From Macquaria australasica (taxonomy: Eukaryota > Chordata > Actinopteri > Centrarchiformes > Percichthyidae): a stretch of 64,000 bases of DNA. The DNA lies in NCBI GenBank assembly GCA_005408345.1, contig SEMN01000203.1, forward strand, positions 310,001 through 374,000, in the 5' to 3' direction. Every line of letters starts with the position of its first letter. Position 1 is the first letter of the stretch. Of this stretch, positions 9,336 through 21,285 are shown piece after piece. Under the pieces are notes generated by a model. It saw only the letters and a list, made by a program, of their open reading frames with translations, was not told where the DNA came from and ran no database searches. A program made the translations under genes and the position numbers.

Positions 9336-11130
9336 GGACTTGTTGTGTGGTTCAGTTAGGGACAGGTGTGGAGGGAGGATCAGAATCAGGTGACTGTCAA
9401 GGTACAGGATACTCTGCGGGCATCTGGTGGAGGGATGAGGAATGACGAGTGTGGATAGTTAAATAATAATAAATGCTGGGGCTGGGGGAAGAGAGACTAA
9501 AAGTGGAGAAAGGGAGACGGGAGGTGTCATCATGACACTCATCTATACATAGTATACTGCATGTGACTTATACAGTGTCAAGCATATTATCAATTAATCA
9601 GTTTCGGTTGATGTCTAAAATGTTGAATACATTCTATGCCCTGCTGTGCCCCATTATTTCACATAGCAACCTTTCCCATCTGTTTCCATGTTTGTGTATG
9701 CCATAGCTTGCATCAGTGTGTACGTGTGCCTGTCAGATAGCTCCAGAGGCAAGGTAGAAGCATCGACAGGCTAGTGAGGGTACCGATGGCTATCGGTGGG
9801 CTCAGGTAGGGACAGCCTTGATGCTTCTACAATAATAATCTGGGCTCCTTTTCTATCAAAGAATGTCCAAGTGATAACAGCAACAATTCTGTGGGGCGAG
9901 AGCCACCCCCTCCCACTTTCGATTTTCTCCGGAGGACTTTTAAAAGTGTTGTTAAATGGGATGTTCTAGCCAGCAAACATTATTTTTAGACAGTGTTCCA
10001 ACCAGCTCGTCCCCCCCCTCAACTTAGACATACTCCACAGGATTTGTTGCTCCGCAGAGGAAGGTAAGCTTGGCTATATGTGGGCTTAACAGCTGCCTCA
10101 GGTGAACATTTTTACACTCTTAGGAAAAAAAGAGGAAAGGAAAGCCTTAAGAGAATTGGGATCTCATATCTAAAGCAAAACCGCTTGCTCAACCTGGAGA
10201 TATTTAAGAAGTGTTAAGGGTTTAAAAATGCCCAACTGGTGTTAATCTGTTTAATCTCACTCTAAACAACACTGCTATCTCTGCCTCTACCATTGATCAT
10301 CTCCCTGTGCTCTATCTGGTCCCCTGAGAGAGCAAGGCTTGTCCCACATTATGCCTCTCACCAGCCAATCCTCTTAGTGCCTAATAATCTCCTTTATTCC
10401 AAATAGGTATCCACAGTTAACATCATGGCACCTAGCAGCCGCCTCAGCCACAGTCTGTGGGTCTAAACTGGCTAACTCTGACTGTGGTTTTGATCCAGAG
10501 GGTGATATGGAGCATTAAAAGAGATATTCTACTGTATTCATCAACTGTGACTTCCATCAGTTGAGACATACATTATTGCAAAGTGAAAATAAATCTTATT
10601 AAGACAAGGATGCAAATAGTGGTCTCAAAAACGGAGCAAAATGTATCACTAAACAGGATTTAATAACAATATATCCAATTGCGTAAAGCATATAACGTCT
10701 CATTATGCAAGAATGCATATGCTTCAAAGGTCTTCATTTATGTTACTCTGAAAAGGAAGATTATGAATGAGTAGTAGTTCCATTCAAACTGTGTGGAAAG
10801 CAATGACAGACAGCAATGGCCATGATTTGGTTAGAGAAGGTTTTCCAGGTAACAGATGATGTTGGATGACATATTGGAAGTCTAGCTATGGTTAACAGAT
10901 TGCTGTTCTGAACTTGTGACATGGCTGTCTCACCAGAATTGAACAGAAAATTGTGTCATTATCAACTGGACAGTGCTGATGGGTTAGCGTTTTGTCAGCT
11001 TGATATACACTGTGCAATCGACGTGGCTGTTTAAAAGATCTTGGGTTGTAACATTACAAAGGCAGAGGAATTATTTCCAGGGATGAGTCTTCATCATGGT
11101 AGCATGTTCTTCATGGACAATGTTATTTTT
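9336..11130. other. Single-copy stretch, no gene seen
   Basis: No gene or clear transposon end. It contains the hairpin annotated separately at 9754-9830, two C-rich patches (9906-9920 and 10012-10019) and otherwise ordinary sequence. No open frame of 60 codons or more was noted here. Confidence 0.45.
9754..9830. other. Nested inverted repeat (potential hairpin)
   Basis: GTAGAAGCATC at 9754-9764 is perfectly complementary to GATGCTTCTAC at 9820-9830. Inside the loop a second perfect pair, ACCGAT and ATCGGT (9782-9787 and 9792-9797), forms a short stem with a 4-base loop. About 77 nt in total. It could be a small transposon remnant, a structured RNA or chance; nothing else in the window repeats it. 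Confidence 0.5.
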
Positions 11131-11954
11131 TGGGCCTCATGCAAGAAGATTTTTGTACTCTTATCCTAGATCTCTTTTACTTTTTTTCTTTGAGGCTTGC
11201 TCGTCTGAATGTCCCAACTTAGATTCACCAAACTCTCTTAAACGGACAAACTTGTAAATCACTCGTTTCAGCGTGATGAGGCCCACCAGTTCATGAGGAG
11301 GTGCGCATTTGTGAAATTTGATCATTAGCATAATTCAACGTCCCTAAAAATGCCACATAAGGCTACCTGTTCTGTTCAGATTGGGGGCAAGTTTCATTCA
11401 CAGTGATGTTACCAAAAGTAAAAAGAAGAATTTCACACCGCAGAACTTCAAGTCACGCTTTAAGAAATCAGCAGACAAATTTAGCAGTGTCAGTAGAAAA
11501 ATATTAATAGTACAGCTGCCAACAATGTGTCATCAGAACAGCGATGCACTGTGACAGAAATAAAGAGGGAATTATTTAACATGATGTAAGATGCTAAAAT
11601 ACATCTTTCTAAAGCAAACTGCTCCATGACTAATTTGAGAGGCGGTCATGTGACAGTCACAGAGCTATTAGACTGCACAGTATTACAACCTACATTAAGT
11701 GACGTTACACTGTTGGATGCAACAGAGGCATAATGATTAAAGCATTATGATTTCAGGTCAAATTAGTTTTTTGCCCTATGCAGAAAGGAAAACTGTCTGT
11801 ACATGACTCATACGACAGGTCTGAATTTCGTTTGTACCTAATGGAAAATTCTAAATATGAGAACATTGGTAAATGGCACAAATTCTCTTAAATCACTCGT
11901 ATGTGCCACATAAGAACAAATATGTTCTTATGGGTGGTGCTTGCATGAGGCCCA
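11131..11954. mobile_element. DNA transposon with TGGGCCTCATGCAAG inverted ends
   Basis: TGGGCCTCATGCAAG at 11131-11145 is exactly reverse-complemented at 11940-11954. A perfect 10-bp-arm palindrome with a 4-base loop (11909-11932, CATAAGAACA and TGTTCTTATG) sits just inside the right end. The interior plus strand has a lysine-rich patch (KKKNFTPQNF near 11420-11450) that recalls the Myb/SANT-like protein of PIF/Harbinger elements, but no intact frame survives. No target-site duplication was recognised. Best read as a decayed or non-autonomous DNA transposon of 824 bp, possibly Harbinger-like. Confidence 0.75.
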
Positions 11955-11964
11955 TTGTGTAATA

Positions 11965-12110
11965 ACCATGAATGTCATCAACTTTTGTGCCAATTCATGT
12001 TGTGAATGTTGGGATATTTCAATGGATAATTAAAAACTTGATCTGCTGGTGGCACTAGATAAAAAGTCAGGGGATCACCAAAGTGAGTGGGATTTCTTCT
12101 ATTAAGGTCT
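11965..12110 (-). repeat. Fish dispersed repeat, family C (minus copy)
   Basis: On the minus strand this reads TGGTGATCCCCTGACTTTTT, ATCTAGTGCCACCAGCAGAT and further on TGAAATATCCCAACATTC. The pattern resembles a common fish repeat containing a 'gatccctgactttcctctagtgccaccagcag' block. The opposite end of the same family appears on the plus strand at 61265-61385. Non-coding. Confidence 0.6.
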
Positions 12111-12199
12111 TTGAGTAGTTATACCAAATCTAATGGCAAATATATAGACATTTTTGTTAAAGAGTAAGCTCCTTTTTGTTTAAGCAGTAACAGTAGTTT

Positions 12200-12430
12200 C
12201 ACACAAGGAGATGTCTCGCTCTGAAATCTTGCGAGAGGAGTTGTAGCAGGAAGACGACGGTGTTTCTGGTTAAACAAAAAGGATTTTACTCAACAAAACA
12301 AAAAGGTTTATCTCTGTAGGGATCCCTGTTTCGTGGCTGCTGGCTGAGGCAATCTACTGGACCTATTAGTCATTTAGACCCCAAAATATGTAAAAGTGGG
12401 GCCCAGGTTTAAAAACACCAGAATTACCCT
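12200..12430 (+). repeat. Fish dispersed repeat, family D copy 1
   Basis: It shares several blocks, in the same order, with the reverse complement of 63195-63405: GATGTCTCGCTCTGAAATCT, GTTGTAGCAGGAAGACGACG, TTAGTCATTTAGACCCCAAA and GGGGCCCAGGTTTAAAAACA. An extra segment around 12265-12310 (AAACAAAAAGGATTTTACTC, then an AACAAAACAAAAAGG run) is not present in the other copy. The second copy makes this a dispersed repeat. Non-coding; class unknown. Confidence 0.7.
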
Positions 12431-13980
12431 TAAGTTACAGGTTCTGGGTCACTTCAGCAACTATGGCACAATGTTTTGTTCCCAATTGCAAGGACAAAGC
12501 CTTTTGAATTTGCTACAGCACCAATTTACGCCTCTAACCAGCTTCTCAATAGCTATGGTTGCTGAGGCTCTTGGGTATTGTAGTATTTAGAGCTGATGGC
12601 TTTAATTAAAACCTATATTATCATTAAATTATCCAGGAGACTCCTGTGTTTCTATGTGAAGATTAAGGATGTCATTAAAAGAAAACTCAAATGGAAATTT
12701 GTGGGTTTGTGGGTTATGTAAACAAATTTGCTTTGAACACTAGCTACTATATGTTGTATTTTATCATACTAATCCCTTTTACTGAAACATTATTGAATAG
12801 TCACCACAAAAGACAGATGAAACGTTTTTTGCAGTTTGTATAGTTTGTATGCCAAAGGATTGCAAAGGATTAATGAGGAGAGGACAAAATTTGATCCTTT
12901 TGGTCTCTTCAATTATAATTCTTTCAGGTCTAGTTCATTTGATTCATATTCATAAAATGACACTTCCTTGGTTAAAACGCAGACAGTGACATATTTGGCA
13001 TTTCTTTTCAGTTCTGATGGTAAACCAATTAGTCCAAAGTATTATTTCCAAGAACAATTTATCTATTAACTTAGCCATTAGAGTCGACCTTCATAATGGT
13101 GCCAGCTGTGGTTGCTAGGAGACTTGTGGTGCAAATGCAAAGCCTCTTTCATTACCTCCAGCATAGGTACAGACCATTTACTCATGCTGTAGTTATTTTA
13201 GAGACAAAACAATTATGAGTAATGTCATTTCTACCCTCTCCTCCTTACCTTGTACTTTCCCTCTTTCTGTACTTCTTCACATATCTAACTGCCCTCCTAT
13301 TGCTCTCTTCTTCGTTCTCTACTTCCCATCTCTAATTATTCATATTCCTCTCTTTCCGAAGCTGAACTCCCTCTCTGTCCCTCAGGGATTGTGAAGCATT
13401 AGAGTGCTGCAGAGTGCAGGCAGCTCCAGAGTTTCAGCACTAACTCTTACATCTTTAGTGGTTTTAAAGCAGCAATATTAAAAGGGAATACATTTAGTCC
13501 GGCAAAGTGAGGTGAATTCAAGAGATCTCTGCTTAGTCAGATGTTTCTGTCTCCACGACAAGTGGCCATGATCACCACAAGGGGTCCTAAATAGAATGGG
13601 ATCCTGAAGTGATATTGATCTGCAGTCAGTGTAATTCAAGGGTACTGCTTTCAGACAAATAACTCATGATGCCAAACTTAAAAGTTCTACCTGCAGCTTT
13701 ATAGGAGCACAAGACAACTTTACATTTGATGACACAAAGTGGTAGCAACAGGTACCTAGTATGTAACATGATGCATACACAGGCATAAAGTATATCTCTT
13801 TAGTGTATGGAGGAGATTTTCGTGGGACTGCAACAATGAGCATGAGAAAGGTCATGTGACCAATAGAGGTAATCAAAGTGTATTCACCCCAACCCGTTCG
13901 ATACGCAACTCTCATGGGCTCGATACACCCTATGGACCAAATGATTATCGCCAGACTCTAATTATGTCACAATGGCTGCC
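12431..13980. other. Single-copy stretch, no gene seen
   Basis: No gene. A GTTGCTAGGAGAC motif at 13111-13123 resembles an RFX X-box with one mismatch. 13225-13385 is pyrimidine-rich on the plus strand. The 83-codon minus frame at 13664-13915 has no recognisable domain. No repeats recognised. Confidence 0.4.
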
Positions 13981-13984
13981 TTAG

Positions 13985-14450
13985 TTGTTTTTATTTTACT
14001 CAGTCTTCCCCTCCAGCCACTTCCCCCAGGCCCATGCATTTCTTAGGAACTTTCCAGACTTGCCATTCTTCATCCTTCCACCAGATGCCCTCAGACTTTC
14101 CAACTGGTCCCAGTCACCTGACTCCTACATCCACCTGCTCACCTGTTCCTCCCCCCCCCCCCCACAGTATTTATATCAGCCCATCTCTACCTGCTCCAGG
14201 CCACATTATCAATGTTGCTTCGTGCCTTTGCTTTCCAGCCTCTGTACCCTGAAACATGGAACCTCAATTTTACCTGCCCCATTCCTGTTGACCTGTGGAT
14301 CCTTGGCTACTTCTGTTTGGACTTGCTGCCTTTGCTAGTAAGCTTATGTATTATCATTTTACCAATACATCACTGAACTATTCCTGTCTGCCTGGTTGTC
14401 TGCATTTGAGTCCTTTTCCTTGCTGCCTCGTAAACACCCTGTGACAAAAT
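13985..14450 (+). repeat. Retroelement-like 3' portion (fish repeat)
   Basis: The block from CAGGCCCATGCATTTC through CTGCTCCAGGCCACATTA to TGCATTTGAGTCCTTTTCCT, with GCTGCCTCGTAAACACCCTG and TGACA at the end, resembles fish retroelement termini that end in a 'tgcatttgggtcc ... gtgaca' block. A related sequence lies on the minus strand at 35785-36135. A 13-base C run occupies 14151-14163. The 117-codon plus-strand frame (13985-14338) is proline, serine and leucine rich, overlaps another frame and has no domain, so it is treated as chance. LTR or LINE origin is undecided. Confidence 0.45.
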
Positions 14451-14960
14451 AGTTCCACATCTTAGCATGTGTGGAAGATAAATTTGAAAGCATAGTAGGA
14501 CAATTTTTGAATGTTTCTTGTACTGTAATACTTTAAAGATACAATTATCGGACAAAGCATTCCTTCAAATTTGAAAGTAAGGAATTATTTTTCACAGCAA
14601 AGGCAATTACCCTATGTTATTAGTTGGGTCTATAATTAAAATGAGTAAAAAATTATGTGCTTATTTATGGTGATAATGAAAAAGATGTCATTGTCAATAA
14701 TCATTTTATTAAATGTAGCCATGTAAGAACTGTTCTACTACTCATAAAATAACACAAAGCTGAACTGAAGAGCCAATGATAGTTTATAAACTGTGTAGGT
14801 GGGCTGTTCAATACCTAAATTATCAATATTATTGATACTAAGTCTTGTTTTTTAGTATCAATAACAGCGTCAACAAGATTGATACCCAAAAATGGGATCT
14901 GAATGCTTGCACTCTCTGCTTATCTGCTGCTGTTGTGTGCATGTGCACATCCATCACCTC
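14451..14960. other. Single-copy AT-rich stretch
   Basis: No gene or recognisable repeat. Contains short inverted repeats around TATCAATATTATTGATA at 14820-14836. Short frames only. Confidence 0.4.
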
Positions 14961-14961
14961 G

Positions 14962-15135
14962 TTAAATGGTAAATGGACTTGTAATTATACAGCGCTTTTC
15001 TACGTTAACAGACAAAGCGCTTTACAATTACCTCTCATTCGCCCTTTCACACACACAGTCCCATGTGGATAGTGGTGGAGCTGCCATACAACATGCTGGC
15101 CTCACCATGGGGCCTTGGGGTTCAGTGTGTCGCTC
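14962..15135 (+). repeat. Fish dispersed repeat (AAATGGTAAATGGACT type)
   Basis: The copy starts TAAATGGTAAATGGACTTGT, followed by ACAGCGCTTTTCTACG, AAAGCGCTTTACAATTAC, a CATTCGCCCTTTCACACACA block and GGTTCAGTGT near its end. These are landmarks of a very widespread short fish repeat. The frames across it are incidental. The copy is slightly diverged and ends without a clear tail. Confidence 0.75.
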
Positions 15136-17159
15136 TGTATTGATATTGGTGATTCTAGCCCTGGTGTCAGTTGGATTCAGATCAAAACCGACTTTGGTGA
15201 TGTCGCCCACCCCTAGTAATAATAGCTGCCTCCATTGGTAATGGAACACAATGTCAACGCTTGTTGAAGCAGTCATGTGTGAGTGACTACTACTATATAG
15301 TAATGTGAAAATAGTTTAGGTGCTTAACCAAACCTGATGAGTTCAATCTTGTCTTACCAATGTGATTGCGGTGTTCTGATTTAATGACCATTCTGACATC
15401 CTGGGAAACAGACCTGTATGTTCTGAAATCCAGTCAGATGAGAAGGTAAGAGTTTACTTTATGTGAGGGTAGGAAACAGTGTAAAATAGTATTTTTCTGG
15501 CGGTTTTTTGACTTGATAAATATTATTATCTCAAGGTATTCACTGTTTATTTGCACCTGTATCTCTGCCCACACCTCAAGGATGAGCTTGTCCAGGAACG
15601 GTCCTGTGAACATGATCTCATGTGATCTCGGCTCACTGAAATGGACTGCCAAGTCATCAGATCTCAGTCAAAGTGAGCATTTGTGAGATACATTGGAACA
15701 AGAGTTTTCAGAGTAGAGATCCACTACCAGCCAATATGACACCACTGTTGGAAGCATCTGACCTGTTGGCCAGCTACTCTGTGGAATACCTCTGACACCT
15801 TGAAATGTCAACGGCCTAACAAAGTGTGGTGGTTCAGAGAGCAGGAGGGGCTGAAACTCTATATTAGGCCAGGTTTCCTGTATTGTTCTGCACATCCCAT
15901 GTACACCAATATAGCAGTATTTCCTCATAGCCCGCTTCAATTAATTCCATCAACCTGGTTCAAATCTCTGTCTCTGAAAACGGAAGGTGACTGCAAAGGG
16001 CGACATCTCATCATCAATACTAATTACCACCCAATGAGAAGGTAATTGGTGGAAATGAATGCAGAACTGCTAATTTACATATTCATAATAAATGCTACAC
16101 TACATAAACACAGCTGTGAACTCATAAGAGTGAACTGAGCAGCCACTATGATTAGCAAATGTACTGTCATGGATTTTATCACTTATCAGAGAATTAAACA
16201 TATTTTCAATGGGAGTGTACAGCCATAGAGCCACATGGTGAGGTTATAGTTTATATATTATATACATTTTAGTTTATATATCATCACCTCTTATGCTCTC
16301 ACTTATGTTTTCCATATATGTAATCAAAAGTGGAAACACCAGATATAGGCAAAATATTACCAAAACTTCTGATGCTGACATATAAAAAAAAAAGAGTACA
16401 TTTGATAAAGGCGGATGGAAACAGATTTGATGTTGCAGCTTTAGCTTCTTCGACTGCAGACAAAGGATTCATGTTATGCTCCCACTCACCATTATACCAA
16501 AAAACCCCAAAAATAAAGAATAAAGGTGGATGACAGTGGTTGCATCCACCCTCTCTATCACCGTAGCAGTTGATAGAAAGGACACATGAGCTAGAAGAGA
16601 AATAGTCTTTCATTATGAAAAAAGAAAACATGAATGCCATTTTATGAGGGCGGCAGGAATGAAATGCTGGTGTTTAATGATGTAATCTTGTCACATCCTA
16701 TTTGGCATATTTACATAAAGTTAGGTGATGGAAACACTCACTGATTCACAGTTAATTTGCAGAAATTATACTAAATTATTTAAAACTTGTGCAACATTTG
16801 AATGATGTGAATTTTAGAGCCGTTGGAAATGGATATGAGGTCAATGTAAAGACACAAGTAGACGCCAACAAACGCACATTCACCCAAATTAAGAATGTAT
16901 GCAAGTTAAAAATGTCAACAATATTTCAAAAATATCACACTTATCCTGAGGCTGTTTGACTCTACTGTAATTTATAAATGTACAGAGCTAAGAGGGAAAA
17001 GGAGAGGAAAATGAAGAGGAAGATAACAGAGAGAACTGGAGTTTACTTTCACTAAATTGGCTGTTTGGGGCAAGTAACACAGACTACAAAAACACTCCAG
17101 CTGTCAAATTTGAGCAAACAAGAGAGGCAAACTTCCTGTTCAATCTACACAGACTTAAA
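15136..17159. other. Single-copy stretch, no gene seen
   Basis: No gene found. Frames of 72-113 codons (15434-15652, 15668-15940, 15800-16045 and 16299-16640) overlap one another on opposite strands and show no domain. Two GTGGAAACACCAGA/GATGGAAACACTCA-like phrases (near 16330 and 16726) hint at a weak inverted or dispersed element but are not enough to call one. Confidence 0.4.
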
Positions 17160-17275
17160 ATCCAGAAGAATTATGTCTATATGCCAATGCAGGAAGTAGT
17201 GTGCCTTTTATGCAGCAAGATGGAAAGTAAGGGTGTGGAGGTCAGGGTGGCGAATAGGAGTATAGCGTATCTAAC
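17160..17275 (+). repeat. Dispersed repeat, family A copy 3
   Basis: ATGGAAAGTAAGGGTGTGGA, then GGTCAGGGTGGCGAATAGGA and GTATAGCG, corresponds to the 6205-6245 segment and to the reverse complement of about 300-340. This copy abuts the 590-bp duplicated sequence that begins at 17280. Partial and diverged. Confidence 0.45.
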
Positions 17276-17279
17276 TTTA

Positions 17280-17870
17280 TACTGTAATTTTGGGAAGAAA
17301 TGTTACTTTGCTTTTTAGTGTTTTGGGATTGAAATCTTTGGATATTTCTGCATTTTCTTTTCAGCACTGTATGATGGTATGATGATATTATTATATGTTA
17401 TTCCTATGCAGGAAAATTGCTACTATTCAACGCCTGTACTGGCAAGAAATATGGTTTACAGACATTATCACTGTGAAAGCATTAATGAAATGAAAGCTTT
17501 AATGTAAATTTTTGAGCCATGAAATGCATAAATACTTTGCTGAATACTGCGAAAAATGACCATTAAAATAAACGCAATAACCTGTTTGTACCAATACATT
17601 CACTGGAAAAATATTATAGGTTATTATAAATTTTAAATTTGTACAAAATGCACGCTGTTTACACTCTGTAGGTTCATTCTGTAACTACTAAAAATATGTC
17701 AATTTCTGTTCATTTAACTCATTCATTTTACTGTGCAATCCAATGCTGTGAATTGTGAAGCCATTTTAGATTGTGCCTCACAGAATTTGTTTGCACCTAC
17801 CAAACAGTTGTCTAATCACTTTAAGGAGGTAGGCATACTGAATTCCAGCACAGTTACAAGGATTTCGGTA
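17280..17870 (+). repeat. 590-bp duplicated sequence, CpG-poor copy
   Basis: In reverse complement this stretch aligns along its length with 27040-27605. Strong blocks include TGTAATTTTGGGAAGAAATG, AAATCTTTGGATATTTCTGC, CTGTGAATTGTGAAGCCATT and ACCAAACAGTTGTCTAATCA. Only 5 CpG dinucleotides remain, against 20 in the other copy, and at many positions CpG there corresponds to TpG or CpA here, the signature of methylation-driven decay. No terminal inverted repeats or coding frame were found. It could be an unclassified transposon or a segmental duplication. Confidence 0.85.
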
Positions 17871-20304
17871 ATATTATTTTAGAATTATGCCAGTGAAGTA
17901 CAATTGTATTTTTCAATTTTAATTATATGTTATTCCTAATAATTGAATAAACTGCAATTTTTAAAAATGGTAAATCACCAATGGAAGCTCTATAAAAGGT
18001 CTACAAAACTCTACACTACAGTGGTATGTCATTAGGTTGCACGCCAATGAGCAATAATAGCACAGCAGCACTGAACAGTTTTTGCCATAATTTCTTTTCT
18101 GTCATCATGTTTTATTTTCTTCCATTTAACCTCCTGAAGCATTTTAAGAATTTAGGGAGCAACAAACTTGCCTTGTCTTAGCAATGGCTCTCAGCCTCTC
18201 TAATGTCACTGTAAACTAAAAAGCCTCTTGGGCTTATGGTTTAATTCTACCAAGACCACATCTGCACAGCAGTGCCAAACAGGGAATGGTTTGACACTCC
18301 CATCTGACTCAAGCCTAATGGGGCGGTGGGGTCATGCTGTTTAATGGCACTTAGCTAGCTGAGTGACAGCACTGCCCCGCCAGGGGCTCAGCTGTCACGG
18401 ATCGCAGGTGTGCTGCTGAGTTATGTGCCATTGTAGGATGCGATAAGGTCGAGAAGAGACTGGGAAGGAAAGGGAGAAAGTGATAGAAAAAGATAGAGAG
18501 AAACAGAGCAGAGAGAGGAAAGAGTGTTGAGACAGCCCTGCTAGCATTTGGCTTGACATGGGTGACATTCAGGAGGTAGACAAATCTACAAACAGGCACA
18601 AAACTGTCATAAGATGATATGATATATTATGGCGAAAATCACCATAACAGCTTTAAACTATCAGTTTTGATCTAATCACATAAAGATATTTAAACTTGAA
18701 ATTGGTACACATACAAGTACAATTCACTGATTAAACCTTTTCCATGGACTGACAGAACCATGAGAACCTAGTAAAAAGAGACAATGGACTCTGAGAAAGG
18801 GACTCTGCCAGCCTGCACACTGCTGAGCCCACCTGCATGACTCGCCCTTGTGTGCAATTTAAGTGGGAAATGTCAGCAGCAATTATAATGCAAAGCTAAC
18901 CTTTCGTGAGGGAGATTACTGCAACGATATGTTGTAGTTTGTCGTACATGGCGACAAAGAATGCTTTTTTGACAATTCGCAGTAATTCTTGTGTAGGAAA
19001 TTGCTTTGCCAGTGCAACCCACAGTCTACTACACAATACCATCATAAGAAAGGTTTCTTCAGGGGATGAAGCCAGTAGTTAGGGAAGAATAACAAGAACA
19101 AACAAACCAATATTCAGACACAACAGAATTCTCATAAAACACAATACTTGCACTTTAAGTTACAATTTCATTATATTATCTCATAAAAGGTGAGTGTACA
19201 ATGTATTGTATGATAATATGCATCCATTTTTACAATTACGTGGATATTTTGTACTTGATAGTAGAATATTCCATAATATTCATACATTTCTGAAGACTGA
19301 GCCACAACTGCATTTCAGATTCATTTTATGGGCTTATATTTAGTTTTTGTTTTTTGTACTTTTAAACCTCTTTTAGTGGAGTGCCGCATTGGGGGTTGCC
19401 CAAAGACCACAAAACTGGTGCAAGCAATTCTAATGGAAAGACAGTAACTGGGTTGAAAGTGTGAAGATAACACATCTTTCTTGCTTCATTTTCTGTCAGA
19501 TACTGGATTTGAAATGAAAAATTATGATAGAAACAACCAAAACACAGTAAATTAATGGGAATCATCATCTGGGGACTATGAATATCCAGACGAACATTTA
19601 CAGTGCCAGTTGGGCCAGTAATTGTTGAAATATCATCGGCTCTGGAAGTGCTGGATGGACAGATCAACTAACCAGCAATGCCATTCGTAGGTGTGCATAC
19701 GGAGGAAGAGGAAAACACACATCTACAGCAGGTTAGGCTTTGGATTTCTGCGACATCAGATTTAATATTCATTCTTTATTTCGTCAAAAATGAAGTTTGC
19801 AATTGAGCAGTAAAGTTTAGTTTAAAAACCACACAGAAGACATATTTTATGGGATTACAAAATACAGGACAATTTTTAAATGATTGCAGATCACAGCACT
19901 AGCAATAATTAATTAAAGCATGTGTGAGTGATACACATTCTGTATCCATTACCTGCTTCTCAGAATGATTCAACAGCAATGCCGACAGCGTTCATATATT
20001 TCTGAGCTGTTGTTATGAACTACACTGCGGCGACTATACATTTGATAAGTCTGCTGATTGTAGAGATGGAAGCTGCAGCTTCAGGCTGACACCAAAAACA
20101 ATCTATGTGCCCCTTTGTGTCAAAGCAGTGCTGTGCAACACAGTGAAACGGTTGCCTCAAGCAAAGAAAATATCATCTCACATCCAGGTGCAAAAAACAC
20201 TACATGGGTTTGTAGTAAATCTGTCTCTGCGGAACTATTAGGTCCTTCAGGTCCATTAATCAGGGGATTCTGGGGGTTTTAAAGGCCCAGGTTAAGTTTG
20301 ATAG
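17871..20304. other. Single-copy stretch, candidate regulatory DNA near 18.1-18.5 kb
   Basis: No gene seen. 18080-18460 is repeat-free and less AT-rich, with motifs such as CAGCTGTCACGGATCGCAGG, and may be conserved non-coding DNA; this is untested. The purine-rich GAGAAGAGACTGGGAAGGAA tract follows (18450-18530). Frames at 18351-18599 and 19362-19667 (minus strand) have no domain. Confidence 0.4.
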
Positions 20305-20425
20305 GTGACAGGGTTTTTGCTGTGGCTGCAGCCAGACTGTGGGTTAGAACTCCTCAAAGCATTAGATCAGCCAAATAAATCAATGTTTAGAGGGCATCTT
20401 AAAATCTATTTGTTACCTTTTCTTC
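20305..20425 (+). pseudogene. LINE ORF2 C-terminal remnant (L2/CR1-like)
   Basis: From about 20306 the plus strand reads DRVFAVAAARLWVRTPQSIR in one frame. After a frame change it reads FRGHLKIYLLPFL (about 20386-20424). Fish L2/CR1-type non-LTR retrotransposons end their reverse-transcriptase polyprotein with a D.AF...AP.LWNSLP..IR...S...FK..LKT.LF pattern, which this matches in order. At least one frameshift and several stops show it is dead. No 3' tail was identified downstream. Short and old. Confidence 0.7.
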
Positions 20426-20910
20426 TGGTTCACTACACTTTCTTCTGGGCAATAATGTTACTTCTTCCTTTCAAAATAAGCATTTTTTAATTTTCTCTAT
20501 ATTTTGTAGGTTAGATGGTCTTTTACAGACCATATTCTTGAAGCCATCTGGTTTACAGTATATAGAGGGAACTTGACTAGTATTTGTGTCAATGTTTTTA
20601 CCTTAAAATGTTTTAATATGCAAATTAGAGGCCTAAATTGGGAGCTGTGCTCAAAGGGAAATGGCAGTTCATGTAACAGGTTGAGAATGTATGAAAAGGA
20701 GTGACTCATTCAGAAATATAATGAATCAAACTTCCATTCACATTCAAATCATATTTGAATGGTCATTCAGCTAATTACGGTGTTACAGTGTAACAATTAC
20801 AGTGTTTGAGTGTTGTCATTGAAGATCTTATTAGTGCAGCTCATGAAGCTCAGAAACATTATCACCCCTTTGCTTTGATATGCACATCACTAACCAAGCC
20901 AACCCAACTT
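20426..20910. other. Single-copy AT-rich stretch
   Basis: No gene or recognisable repeat. Short open frames only. It includes the degraded sequence downstream of the LINE fragment. Confidence 0.4.
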
Positions 20911-21285
20911 CACTTCCACTGAACCTATCCCACGTAGGACAGCGCATCAGTTTATGCACCTCATTTATCTGAGGAGGGGCTCCGTCTGGAGCACTCAGCC
21001 GCTGTGAACCAACTTATCAACTGGCTCACCTACATTACTCTAAGCACCCATCAAGCCCATTTATCAACTCTATTTGTTCTATCTATTTACCAATTTCTTC
21101 TAACCTTAACCATTGTTCCTTACCTCCTACATTACTCCAGCCTACTGGAGTACACTTGGATACACTTAACTAATCATCTGGTTTACTTAACCATTTACCT
21201 CTAACCATCCATGCAGACCATTATTTACTTGCGCTGAACCTATACCACTCAGGACAGTGCTCACTCAGACCCTGGTCATGAAAGC

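Noticed and set aside
13985..14338. 117-codon proline/serine-rich frame
   Set aside because: It lies in a retroelement-like repeat, contains a 13-base C run, and overlaps another frame; no domain.
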